Below are positions 1-7,707 of a stretch of 64,000 nt of DNA, in pieces. A program made the position numbers and the translations under genes. The stretch comes from Flavihumibacter sp. UBA7668 (lineage in GTDB: Bacteria; Bacteroidota; Bacteroidia; Chitinophagales; Chitinophagaceae): positions 310,001 to 374,000 of the forward strand of contig NZ_DLHM01000003.1 of NCBI RefSeq assembly GCF_002483205.1. Reading direction: 5' to 3'. The notes beneath the pieces are model-generated. The model saw nothing but the letters and a program-made list of their open reading frames with translations, was not told where the DNA came from and made no database searches. Numbering within the stretch: the first letter of the stretch is position 1; every line of letters begins with the position of its first letter.

Positions 1-1000
1 TTTTCAGCTTGCCCGTGCCCATGGTAAAAACAAGATCGTGCCGTTGACGGGGTGCCAGGTTTCTTTCCATCAGCAGCTCCTGCCAATTGGTATTGGCAAA
101 TGGAAACTGATCCGGATTGAGCCGGTTACTGTCCGCAAAATTATCAATAAAGGCCTGGGGGTAAGATCCTGCAGTTGCCCCATCATTGGTTTGTTGTTCA
201 TTAAAATAGCGCATGTAATCAGGACCATTTACAAACTCAGGTAAACGGGTGGGTCGCTGCACCCCATATTCATAGGTATATTCCATTTGAGCCTGTCCGG
301 ATTTTGCTCTTTTGGTCGTGATCAGAATAACTCCTGCCGCACCTCTTGATCCATAAATGGCAGCAGAGGCGGCATCTTTCAAAACAGTGAGACTTGCTAC
401 ATCATTCGGATTCACATTATCAATGCTACTAACCGGAATCCCATCCACAATAATTAAGGGCGAATTGGTTCCCAGCGTGGTAATGCCCCGAACAAGGATA
501 TTGGCCGATGCTCCGGGCGCTCCACTGCCCCGGGTAACAGATACGCCCGCTACAGCCCCCTGCAAAGCTTCCGAAACCTGAACGGTTTGTCTTCCGCCAA
601 CATCTTCTGCGCTAATGGTGGACACAGCTCCGGTAAGGTCTTTTTTACGTTGCGTACCATATCCCACTACAATTACCTGTTCCATTTCAGTAGCAGCGCG
701 GGTAAGCGAAATGGTAAGCGGACTACCCTCAACAAACTGATCAAGCGCAATTCGAAGGGATTGGTAATTCGTCATCGTTATCAGAAGAGAACTGATCCCG
801 GGAGGAACAGTTAATTGAAACCGGCCATCTGAATCGGTTTGGGTTCCGGTGGTTGAACCAGCAGGAACAATGGAAACACCGGAGAGTGCCTGTTGGCTGG
901 CACTGTCAATAATCCGACCGCTGATGGTGCGGTTCTGGCTTCTACTGATTACGGCGGTCAGCACCAGCAGAAACAGTAGGATGAGTTGCTTTTTTTTCAT
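1..1000 (-). CDS. SusC/RagA-family TonB-linked outer membrane receptor (5' part, runs off the left edge)
   Basis: The minus-strand frame opens with ATG at 1000-998 and stays open to the window edge, so only about 333 N-terminal residues are present. A signal peptide (MKKKQLILLFLLVLTAVIS) is followed by a carboxypeptidase-regulatory-like beta domain (ISGRIIDSASQQALSGVS...). Next come the SusC hallmark VVGYGTQRKKDLTGAVS and the plug (ILVRGITTLG, PLIIVDGIPV, ILKDAASAAIYGSRGAAGV-type segment). These features define the SusC class of TonB-dependent receptors, which take up glycans or peptides with a SusD lipoprotein. A susD partner would be expected beyond the left edge. The divergent gene at 1145 may regulate it (inference). 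The frame and family are clear; the substrate cannot be told. Confidence 0.93.
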   Translation of the reverse strand, partial: MKKKQLILLFLLVLTAVISRSQNRTISGRIIDSASQQALSGVSIVPAGSTTGTQTDSDGRFQLTVPPGISSLLITMTNYQSLRIALDQFVEGSPLTISLTRAATEMEQVIVVGYGTQRKKDLTGAVSTISAEDVGGRQTVQVSEALQGAVAGVSVTRGSGAPGASANILVRGITTLGTNSPLIIVDGIPVSSIDNVNPNDVASLTVLKDAASAAIYGSRGAAGVILITTKRAKSGQAQMEYTYEYGVQRPTRLPEFVNGPDYMRYFNEQQTNDGATAGSYPQAFIDNFADSNRLNPDQFPFANTNWQELLMERNLAPRQRHDLVFTMGTGKLK

Positions 1001-1144
1001 GACTAAACAATCGTTTTGGTTGGTGGACTAGAAAGAAAAAGTAAATTCGGAACTCTGAAATGGCTTTGCAAGTTTCGACTTAACCAAAAGTCTGACCAAA
1101 AGAATGAACAACTTAACTAATTTGCTTTCAATAATTTAGAAAAG

Positions 1145-2581
1145 ATGCAGGGGGATTCTGGACAACTGGCGACTCCGCTCCAATCGGCGCAACTCCTCTT
1201 CTGCTGCAAGCAGATAGAACGCCGCTATGGGAATAAGCAGGTGGGGGAATGGACCAACCGGGATTATATCTATTTAAGTCATACAATTTCAAGGGATACC
1301 TCTATATTGATAAGTCCGAATACCCTGAAACGGATTTTTGGAAAGATCCATACGACGGCTCATTATTTTCCACAGCAGGCCACCAGAGATGCGTTGGCTA
1401 AATTTGCAGGGTATACCAATTGGGCAACGATGTCGGAACAAATGCCGGAATCGGTAATTGGCACAGAGGCCGCAATTGATATTGTACCAGGTGCTTTAGA
1501 ACCAGACGAAATACCCCAGGAGCCATTGGCTGGAACGAAAGAATTCCCTGTCCCAAAAGAATCATCCAGTTCAAGAACTGCTTTCTGGTGGGCCTATCGC
1601 AAATGGATTGGTGGATTTGCAGCGGTCATTTTATTGGTGTTATTTAGTTTATACCTCCAAAAGACCAGAGATGATCTTGTATTACCCGGTACGGTTCGGT
1701 TGGTATGTCAGAATCCGGATGGTGCCAATCCCCATACCGCTTTATTCAAATTGGAAGCTGTAAAGGGCGAATTACCCAATAACGGCGGCTTCACGATTGA
1801 CTTTAATGACCGAAAATCGAAACGATCCATACAGTCGGGCGAATTGCTGAATCATTATTTCGAGATGCCCGGAGTTTATTATCCGATTTTGTATTACAAT
1901 GATAAACCGATTGATACCTCCCGGGTATCGCTGTTATCAAAAGAATGGTCTGCCACGGCAAGTATGTTACAGGATACAACGCGGGTGTATCCGATTGGTT
2001 CAGCCAATATCCGGCGCGATGGTAAATTACAGGTTACTACACCCACCCTCTTTGCAGCAGGTATTGATACAAATAAAACATTTTTGGTTAATTTTTACCA
2101 GACAACAGCAGAGGATATATCGGGGGATGATTTTACCCTGAATATTAAACTCAGGACCTCTTCAGACAGACCGGGCGTACGGTGCTCACAGGTATGGACC
2201 AAAGTATTTGGTGATCATTATTATCATGATGTACTGATTCTGAAACCGGGTTGTACCAATTGGTCAACGATCGGTTTTTCAGAAAACAGATCCTATGGGG
2301 GCAGTTCAGATCTTCGTGCGCTTGGCGTTGATTTATCAGGTGGTGGTGAAATCCGGATACAGGTAAAAAACCGGCAGGCGGAAGTTTTTGTAAACGGGAA
2401 ACTGCTATACACAAGCAGCTATACGAAATCCATCGGCAATATTCAGGGAATCAGCATCGACTTCTCCGGTATTGGAACCATTGAAGAAGTTGAGTTATCT
2501 GATAGACGTCAGACAGGTGTTAGAACAGTGTTAGGAGAAGAAGCTTCAATTTGTTTATTCAGGCTTAAAAAATCGTATTGA
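1145..2581 (+). CDS. Membrane-anchored protein with Bacteroidota helix-turn-helix-like N-terminus and lectin-like C-terminus
   Basis: 478 residues. Residues ~10-100 (LLFCCKQIERRYG ... ISPNTLKRIFGKI ... ALAKFAGYTNWATM) match the helical N-terminal domain common in uncharacterised Bacteroidota proteins, which resembles a DNA-binding fold. One transmembrane segment follows at ~165-182 (GGFAAVILLVLFSLYL). The remaining ~290 residues are beta-rich and end in a concanavalin/LamG-like segment (IRIQVKNRQAEVFVNGKLLYT). Divergence from the susC-like gene suggests, as inference, a trans-membrane regulator that senses an envelope ligand. The last ~25 codons lie in and beyond an 11-nt-module repeat, and the 3' end overlaps the convergent NTF2-like gene by 73 bp. 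The tail after VELSD is therefore probably not ancestral. Confidence 0.75.
   Translation: MQGDSGQLATPLQSAQLLFCCKQIERRYGNKQVGEWTNRDYIYLSHTISRDTSILISPNTLKRIFGKIHTTAHYFPQQATRDALAKFAGYTNWATMSEQMPESVIGTEAAIDIVPGALEPDEIPQEPLAGTKEFPVPKESSSSRTAFWWAYRKWIGGFAAVILLVLFSLYLQKTRDDLVLPGTVRLVCQNPDGANPHTALFKLEAVKGELPNNGGFTIDFNDRKSKRSIQSGELLNHYFEMPGVYYPILYYNDKPIDTSRVSLLSKEWSATASMLQDTTRVYPIGSANIRRDGKLQVTTPTLFAAGIDTNKTFLVNFYQTTAEDISGDDFTLNIKLRTSSDRPGVRCSQVWTKVFGDHYYHDVLILKPGCTNWSTIGFSENRSYGGSSDLRALGVDLSGGGEIRIQVKNRQAEVFVNGKLLYTSSYTKSIGNIQGISIDFSGIGTIEEVELSDRRQTGVRTVLGEEASICLFRLKKSY
2505..2540. repeat. 11-nt modular repeat, copy 1 (short)
   Basis: Two full modules, GTCAGACAGGT at 2508-2518 and GTTAGAACAGT at 2519-2529, then a degenerate third. 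It lies inside the overlap of two convergent reading frames and supplies the C-terminal codons and the stop of the minus-strand gene. It is the same family as the copies at 3138, 5143, 6462 and 39673. Confidence 0.85.
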
Positions 2582-2925
2582 TTCCAGGCTTCTGCAATTT
2601 TTCCCTCCTGAACCCGAACCATACAGAGTCCGGAGAACGCTACTTCTTTTCCGGTTTCGCGGTAAATGGCAGTAACATCCGTTAAGGCAACTTCCATATC
2701 ATCCTGCTGAACAACATCCTTTATGTCAAAATGGATATGTTCGAATTGTTGTTTGAAGTTGCGGTAAAACTGTTGAAATCCGGTTGCACCAGGGGGCTGA
2801 TCCGGCTGAAGAATACCGTGCAGGATAGCAGAATCAGACATCATTTTGGCAATGGAATCTTCCTGTTCCCGGTTCCACACATCTTCGAACCAGTGGTACA
2901 ATAAAGTTGATTGAATTTGTCGCAT
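2509..2925 (-). CDS. SnoaL/NTF2-like fold protein
   Basis: 138 residues with the layout of SnoaL-like polyketide cyclase/ester-cyclase-type NTF2 proteins. An N-terminal helix (LLYHWFEDVWNREQEDSIAKMM) is followed by FQQFYRNFKQQFEHIHFDI, then beta strands VALTDVTAIYRETGKEVAFSG and VRVQEGKIAEAWNQYDFLSL. This fold forms a small cone-shaped pocket used by cyclases, isomerases or ligand binders; activity cannot be assigned. The terminal ASSPNTVLTPV and the TGA at 2511-2509 are encoded by the 11-nt-module repeat, so the original end was probably just after the tryptophan-containing strand. It is a single gene, convergent with the 1145 gene. Confidence 0.8.
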   Translation of the reverse strand: MRQIQSTLLYHWFEDVWNREQEDSIAKMMSDSAILHGILQPDQPPGATGFQQFYRNFKQQFEHIHFDIKDVVQQDDMEVALTDVTAIYRETGKEVAFSGLCMVRVQEGKIAEAWNQYDFLSLNKQIEASSPNTVLTPV

Positions 2926-3137
2926 AAAAAGAGGTTTAACGTGATAAAAACCTCATAGGGCAAGCGGCCGGGTGCCGGGTTGTTGGTTAAAGTTAATTAA
3001 ATCCCGGAATAGTCGAAACGGTACCCGGATTTTCAAACCGGTTTCAATGAAACCTGATAACCGATCGGAATGAAAACTGCAACCAGATTCAATAGAAATT
3101 GAGTATTGCAGTCAAAGTCCGGATGATTACCCAATTA

Positions 3138-3203
3138 ACTTCTAACAATGTTCCAACACCTGTCTGACACCTCTCTAACACTGTTCTAACACCTGTCTGA
3201 CAC
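3138..3203. repeat. 11-nt modular repeat, copy 2
   Basis: Six consecutive 11-nt units without indels, read on the + strand as complements of the module (for example TGTTCTAACAC and CTGTCTGACAC). Units start at 3138, 3149, 3160, 3171, 3182 and 3193. The array abuts the TAG stop (3206-3204) of the large minus-strand gene that follows. Confidence 0.9.
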
Positions 3204-5096
3204 CTATTCATTGCACTCCACACAATACATGCCGCGGATTTGCGGATACTCCAATAACTGCATGCCAGCACCACCCTTATCATTAGGTTTGAAGTAATCA
3301 CAAAATCGTTTTGGGTTTAAGTTGGAGGCAGCCAGCATTGCGTTTCTGAAAGTATCGGAAGAATAAATGGAGGGATCATAAAACAGCAGGTTCAGGTAAT
3401 AAAAAACCAAATCTTCACTTACATCCAGTTTGGTGACTCTTGGTTGAATTATTTCCTTTGCCCATGCCATCTGCGAATAATGTGCATAGTACTTTGCCAT
3501 TGAAAAAACATCCTCATCCGACATATCGGTGCTGGCATATAATTTTCGGATCTCCTGCAGAGAGGAATCTTTTGCATCATACTTGAAGGCGCTCATCTGG
3601 TCCTCCCCTTTTAGAATGAAATAGTTAATTTTCATTCGCTGAATCAGATTAGGTGAGATTCCCTGGTTTGCCAGCTTATTGATTTCTTCAGGAAGAGAGG
3701 AAACATCGGTTGTGTCTCCATGCTGCCACATAAAAAACCGTAATGAACTTATATTATAATTCAATTTACCATTATCAGGTTCCATTTTCCGGATTTCAAG
3801 AAAATTTTCCAGTGCCTGTTGCTCATTGGACCCCTGCAGCAGGTATCTGTATACTTCCCGATCATTTAAGAGGGGGGCATACAATTTTGATTTCGGCACT
3901 TCAATCTTCGACATAAATGAAATGGGTAATTTATTATCAGCGATCCGAAGTGCTATTTCTTTTTGTAATTCCTGGGCCTTAGGCACATCCTTCATTTCAA
4001 TTGCCCTGCTTAATTCAGTGGAAAGAGAAGTATCATGCATTGAATAATACCTCGATTTGCTTTGCGTATAGAGGGTTACCATTACCTTTCTGTGATTAGA
4101 CAGGATACCTTCCATTTCAGGCAATTGGGCAGTTTCGTTGAGTTCCTCTTTGATCCGGGGTTTGGATTTACCGGTAAAATGAGAGAATCGGGTATCCTGA
4201 ATATCCTTAAAGAAATCAATCCAGTTTTCTGCGGAAACCACCGATATATTCTTCATTGCAGGCTGATATTTTTTAAGTCCGGATACTGCGGATGCTGCCC
4301 GCCTTTTCATCAACTCCTTATTGAATTTTTCGGACCCTTCCACGGAAGAATAAGCTCTGATACCAACTTTGGTAATTCGTGCATCTGATACACGGAGCGA
4401 ATCAAGGTAGGTTGTTAAAAAAGCCGGATCCAGCCTGGAGCTTGCCTTTTCAAAAGGGATTTCAAACTGGTGGATTCTTGAATACGTAGAATTTTTACCT
4501 TGCTTTTTAGTTGAATTCCCTATGCCTGAAATCAGTGAATCGGTGAACAAACCCATTTCCAGGAGTTCCCAGGCACTTCGGTCGATATTGACAAAATTGG
4601 AATAATAGCAGATGTAGCTTTCATTTAAAATGATCAGATTTCCTTCCACTTCTTTTCCTTTCAGATAATGGGGAAGATCACCAATTTTTGTATAGATGCC
4701 GCCTTCAGGCAGGTCTACATTTCTGCTTAACAATTCATTTCTGTAAACGCCGGGTAAACTGTTGCCCAGGGGAATTTTTCTGTTTACAGGAATTGTCCTT
4801 CCACAGGCATAGCGATCTTTTGAAATCAAATCCACTGAAATACCATAGGAATTGCTCTTGATAATCTTATCAAACCAGGCTTTATCATTCATGGTAAAAA
4901 AGACTTCGCCTTTGTCATTGATCTGGATTCCAAACAATACTTCTTTGGGTTTTTGATCGATGACCGTTTTACAGCTGATACAATTGCCAAGTTGTCGTCC
5001 ATCCGTAAATTTCATGGATTTTTGGGCGGAGGACAGGAACGAAAAATTGCAAAAGAGCACAATAATGGCGATTCGGAGTACAGGTTGAATAGACAT
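3204..5096 (-). CDS. Large exported protein with OmpA-like segment and terminal CxxC pairs, unknown function
   Basis: 630 residues with a Sec signal peptide (MSIQPVLRIAIIVLFCNFSFLSSAQ). Just after it is a CxxC (NCISC, residues 39-42), and a second CxxC (CVEC, 625-628) is at the very C-terminus. Around residues 240-285 the segment KVGIRAYSSVEGSEKFNKEL followed by MKRRAASAV resembles the OmpA peptidoglycan-binding fold (sugar/GS..N..L..RA pattern). The C-terminal half is helical, TPR-like. I do not recognise a named family. The paired cysteines could form a disulfide or bind metal. It probably sits in the periplasm or on the cell surface. Its stop codon sits at the edge of repeat copy 2, and repeat copy 3 lies upstream. 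Confidence 0.78.
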   Translation of the reverse strand: MSIQPVLRIAIIVLFCNFSFLSSAQKSMKFTDGRQLGNCISCKTVIDQKPKEVLFGIQINDKGEVFFTMNDKAWFDKIIKSNSYGISVDLISKDRYACGRTIPVNRKIPLGNSLPGVYRNELLSRNVDLPEGGIYTKIGDLPHYLKGKEVEGNLIILNESYICYYSNFVNIDRSAWELLEMGLFTDSLISGIGNSTKKQGKNSTYSRIHQFEIPFEKASSRLDPAFLTTYLDSLRVSDARITKVGIRAYSSVEGSEKFNKELMKRRAASAVSGLKKYQPAMKNISVVSAENWIDFFKDIQDTRFSHFTGKSKPRIKEELNETAQLPEMEGILSNHRKVMVTLYTQSKSRYYSMHDTSLSTELSRAIEMKDVPKAQELQKEIALRIADNKLPISFMSKIEVPKSKLYAPLLNDREVYRYLLQGSNEQQALENFLEIRKMEPDNGKLNYNISSLRFFMWQHGDTTDVSSLPEEINKLANQGISPNLIQRMKINYFILKGEDQMSAFKYDAKDSSLQEIRKLYASTDMSDEDVFSMAKYYAHYSQMAWAKEIIQPRVTKLDVSEDLVFYYLNLLFYDPSIYSSDTFRNAMLAASNLNPKRFCDYFKPNDKGGAGMQLLEYPQIRGMYCVECNE

Positions 5097-5142
5097 AACG
5101 GTAATAAGGTGAGCGAAAAATACATATTTTTTTTGGAAAGAT

Positions 5143-5197
5143 GTCAGACAGATGTCAGATACATGTCAGAACGTTGTTAGACATGTGTCTGACGTTT
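5143..5197. repeat. 11-nt modular repeat, copy 3
   Basis: Five indel-free 11-nt units: GTCAGACAGAT, GTCAGATACAT, GTCAGAACGTT, GTTAGACATGT and GTCTGACGTTT. Orientation switches in the last unit, giving an inverted end. It lies between the start of the 3204-5096 gene and the 3' end of the DUF6544-like pseudogene. Confidence 0.9.
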
Positions 5198-5217
5198 CTC
5201 ACCTCAAAAGTTACAGT

Positions 5218-6015
5218 TCACCATTTGCCACCCGGACGATCATACCAAAGCGATGCTTTGGCTGGTAATACATATCCATTAAATTCACGGTAACCAGAAA
5301 CCGGTGTGCTCCAGGGGTAATTTTTATACTGCTTGCCATCTGTTTCAAATCGATCAGTTGAAATAAAATTGAGTAACTGTCCACCTGGAGTAAAATACAT
5401 GTCTGCACTAATCGTAAACGGAGGATTTGTAAACCACGTCCGAGCCACCGTATCACTAATCGTTTCCCAACGAATCCTGGGATCGATCAAGGCCCCAGGA
5501 GCAATAAAACAAAGATCATTTAATATAGTAACAGTTTCAGCCTGCTTTAATTGATCGCCTTTTGCTTTAACGATGGGAATCCAGTTGAGCAATAACACGT
5601 TGAAAATCGCACCTGCAGACTGGTAAATATGCATGCCGGTTAGCGGAAGACCTGCTTTGTTTGCAGAAAACCAAAAAAATCGCGATGGTTCTTCAATAAA
5701 ATTGTATTGAACTGTGCGCACAGGCATATATGGATCCCCCTGATTAGCACGCATTCCACCTTTAAAAACTGCGCTGAAATTGACAATTTTCGGTTTGCCC
5801 ACTGATTTTGTGAAGTGCATGTATTTCTGAACGATGGCGGGTAAATGAGCGATGTCTGTCTCAGAAATCAGGTTTCTCTTCTGCAGGGGATATTTCTAAA
5901 ACCCTGATTGAACAAGCTCTTCAAATCGATTGGCAAGAATTCCTGCACCCAGCCATACAAAAAGTACAGCAATCAAAAGAAAACCAACCAATGCAAAAAG
6001 AAGGAACTTTATCAT
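5218..6015 (-). pseudogene. DUF6544-like membrane-anchored protein gene, interrupted by in-frame stop(s)
   Basis: The frame starts at ATG 6015-6013 and encodes an N-terminal membrane segment (MIKFLLFALVGFLLIAVLFV). It then meets an in-frame TAG at 5898-5896 (codon 40). After it the same frame continues without a shift (KYPLQKRNLISETDIAHLP...) into the conserved body, with internal ATG 5820. The body has segments typical of the DUF6544 family (FFWFSANKAGLPLTGMHIY, RWETISDTVARTWF, WSTPVSGYREFNGYVLPAKA). The TGA at 5220-5218 may also be premature, because the frame beyond it reads TVTFEVRNV, resembling the family's usual end, just before repeat copy 3. Restart at ATG 5820 would lose the membrane anchor. 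An amber-suppressed or re-initiated product is possible but unsupported. Confidence 0.72.
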
Positions 6016-6200
6016 TTACTAAACAACAGGTAACACAATAACAACTATTCCCCAATTTAACCAAATGACTCCGGAAACAACCATACCACATATACCCCTT
6101 CTGACATACAGGGATTCGGTTTTACCCATAAAGGAATTTCACATTTTTACGCCTCCAGGCCGGTGAAAGATGGGAGTTATAAGTTTCTTAGTCTATTTAT

Positions 6201-6440
6201 ATGGGATCTAAAAGCAGTCTCTATCAGTATGGCTATTATCAATCTGGTGGCGAAGCATTACCCTCCCAGCAAAATTTCTACACGTTCGAAAAAGCAGCTG
6301 GCAGTTTTATTTTTTTGAAAAACATCCTGAATAAAAAATTCAAAGCAAAACTGAAAGAATTTTATAAGAACAGTCCCGGGGTACAGGAGATAATTGATTC
6401 CAAACTTAAGTATTGGCTGGATTTGAACACAGAATCTTAG
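6201..6440 (+). CDS. Small hypothetical protein (79 aa)
   Basis: MGSKSSLYQYGYYQSGGEAL... then a lysine-rich helical stretch (FLKNILNKKFKAKLKEFY) ending LKYWLDLNTES. Composition looks protein-like and the ORF is isolated, but I recognise no family, ribosome binding site or -7 box. Repeat copy 4 follows directly. It may be a genuine small protein or a remnant. Confidence 0.4.
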   Translation: MGSKSSLYQYGYYQSGGEALPSQQNFYTFEKAAGSFIFLKNILNKKFKAKLKEFYKNSPGVQEIIDSKLKYWLDLNTES

Positions 6441-6461
6441 TTGAAATTCTAATAGATAAAC

Positions 6462-6527
6462 GTCAGACACCAGTAAGAACAAGTATCTGACACCTCTCTA
6501 ACAGTGTTCTAACACCTGTCTGACACC
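6462..6527. repeat. 11-nt modular repeat, copy 4
   Basis: Six indel-free units starting at 6462: GTCAGACACCA, GTAAGAACAAG, TATCTGACACC, TCTCTAACAGT, GTTCTAACACC and TGTCTGACACC. The outermost units are inverted relative to each other. The minus-strand XRE gene reads into it and takes its last codons and TAG stop from it. Confidence 0.9.
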
Positions 6528-6730
6528 TTTCTCAGCAAATCAGCCACCTCCACGTCCAACACTTCGGCTATACGGAAAAGCATTTCCACTGTAGGCTGAT
6601 TTCTGTTCGTACACCACTTGGATACCGCCGTGATGCTAACGTCCAATGCTTCAGATAACCAGATATTGGACTTCTCCTTTTCCAATAACACGATTTTTAT
6701 CCTGTTGAATTTCTTACCAGCTGCTGCCAT
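6509..6730 (-). CDS. XRE-family helix-turn-helix transcriptional regulator
   Basis: 73 residues from ATG 6730-6728; an upstream in-frame TTG at 6739 is less likely. The protein is a lone Cro/CI-type HTH: FNRIKIVLLEKEKSNIWLSE (helix 1), then LDVSITAVSKWCTNRNQPTV (helices 2-3) and LFRIAEVLDVEVADLL. This compact type is frequent in Bacteroidota, often near mobile or toxin loci. The last five residues (VSDRC) and the TAG come from repeat copy 4. Target and partner are unknown. A structured non-coding stretch lies upstream on the other strand. Confidence 0.85.
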   Translation of the reverse strand: MAAAGKKFNRIKIVLLEKEKSNIWLSEALDVSITAVSKWCTNRNQPTVEMLFRIAEVLDVEVADLLRKVSDRC

Positions 6731-6834
6731 AAGCAGCAATAAAAAGAAAAAGAAGAAGAATTCGAAATATTATTATTTATAAATAACTTTTAGTTACTTT
6801 TATAGTATATTTATTACTTTAATACCCCCTCTAT

Positions 6835-6842
6835 TATGTTTG
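6835..6842 (+). promoter_or_regulatory. Putative -7 box (TATGTTTG)
   Basis: Exact match to the Bacteroidota TAnnTTTG element. It sits at the end of an AT-rich block and just upstream of the structured segment 6861-7062 and the gene at 7092. No convincing -33 TTG was seen. Confidence 0.5.
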
Positions 6843-6860
6843 CATCTACTGAATCTATGG

Positions 6861-7062
6861 ATAGTTCATGAACTATTTTCCAGTTGCAGACGCATACCAA
6901 CTAATAGCGAAATAGCACTTCTTTCTGGTTCTGAAAACTACGACCTTTCAAATGACCCCGGAAATATTGGCAATTCGCAATGACTTTAGCGTGGGCGTTC
7001 TTATTTGGAGTCAGGGTGTCGTAGCCCTTCAGAACCGGTAAGAATCAACCCACGCTATTTTT
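6861..7062 (+). ncRNA. Candidate structured RNA or attenuator-like leader
   Basis: ATAGTTCATGAACTAT is a perfect 16-bp palindrome at 6861-6876. A nested hairpin follows: AGCGTGGG (6988-6995) pairs with CCCACGCT (7049-7056), inside it TTCTTA (6998-7003) with TAAGAA (7039-7044), and inside that AGGG (7013-7016) with CCCT (7025-7028). It is followed by ATTTTTATT, like a terminator. A competing long pairing joins 6919-6944 with 7018-7044 (CTACGAC/GTCGTAG, then CTGGTTCTGAA/TTCAGAACCGG, then TTCTT/AAGAA). The two folds share the arm 7018-7044 and so exclude each other. The family is unknown. It could be a small RNA or the leader of the 7092 gene. Confidence 0.45.
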
Positions 7063-7091
7063 ATTGTGAATACTACCAAAACTCCTTCTCC

Positions 7092-7646
7092 ATGAAATCC
7101 TCAAATACCAATCGGCAGCGCTTCCACAAACCCTACCATTTCATGCAACTCGCAGAGGAAGCACCTTTTGAAGCGCTGGCCGAACTTTTCCACAACTTCT
7201 CTCTTGATAATTTTCGACAGGAACTGGCCACCTGGAAAACCCTCGCTATATCCAATAAGGAGAGTATCTACGACGATCCTGATTCAATAAATGACCTGCA
7301 GGACTTCATACAGGAATTGCTCAAACTGATTGAAGCATTTTACCTGCTGAACAAAGAAAAAAACAAACAGTATTTCGAACTTTTATTTACGGCCCTTCCA
7401 AAAGAAACAAGACAAAAAATCGCGGACAAAAATCGTCCAATCCTATTAACCGAAGAAGAAAAATCCAATCCCGCAATCATTCTTCAGCAATTCAAACAAA
7501 CCTTTACCAAAACCTATGTCCACATTGAATTACTGGATATGCTGGAAGCGATTATTACCCATGAGGGCGATAACCATATCGATAAATCAAACCTTATCCT
7601 CTATTACCAGCAGTTTCATTTCCTGACTGGATTAGCCATTACCTAA
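7092..7646 (+). CDS. Hypothetical protein (184 aa), helical
   Basis: ATG 7092 (MKSSNTNRQRFHKPYHFMQL) is preferred over an upstream in-frame start at 7005, which would lie in the structured leader. The protein is soluble, alpha-helical and charged (EEAPFEALAELFHNFSLDNF; LLKLIEAFYLLNKEKNKQYF). I do not recognise a domain. Proximity to the XRE gene and the structured leader hints at a regulated accessory locus (inference). Confidence 0.6.
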   Translation: MKSSNTNRQRFHKPYHFMQLAEEAPFEALAELFHNFSLDNFRQELATWKTLAISNKESIYDDPDSINDLQDFIQELLKLIEAFYLLNKEKNKQYFELLFTALPKETRQKIADKNRPILLTEEEKSNPAIILQQFKQTFTKTYVHIELLDMLEAIITHEGDNHIDKSNLILYYQQFHFLTGLAIT

Positions 7647-7707
7647 CCCTATTATTATACCCCACCCCAACTATCAATAAATAATTCTTTTCGGGATCAG
7701 GTAAGGT

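Larger units (their letters stand above)
6731..7091. other. Gene-free stretch with AT-rich block, promoter and structured RNA candidate
   Basis: 6741-6830 is extremely AT-rich. A -7-type box follows at 6835, then a 16-bp palindrome and several nested inverted repeats up to about 7062, listed separately. No credible coding frame is present. Confidence 0.6.

Noticed and set aside
2505..6527. CRISPR array
   Set aside because: Repeats are 11 nt with no unique spacers and degenerate units; no cas gene nearby.
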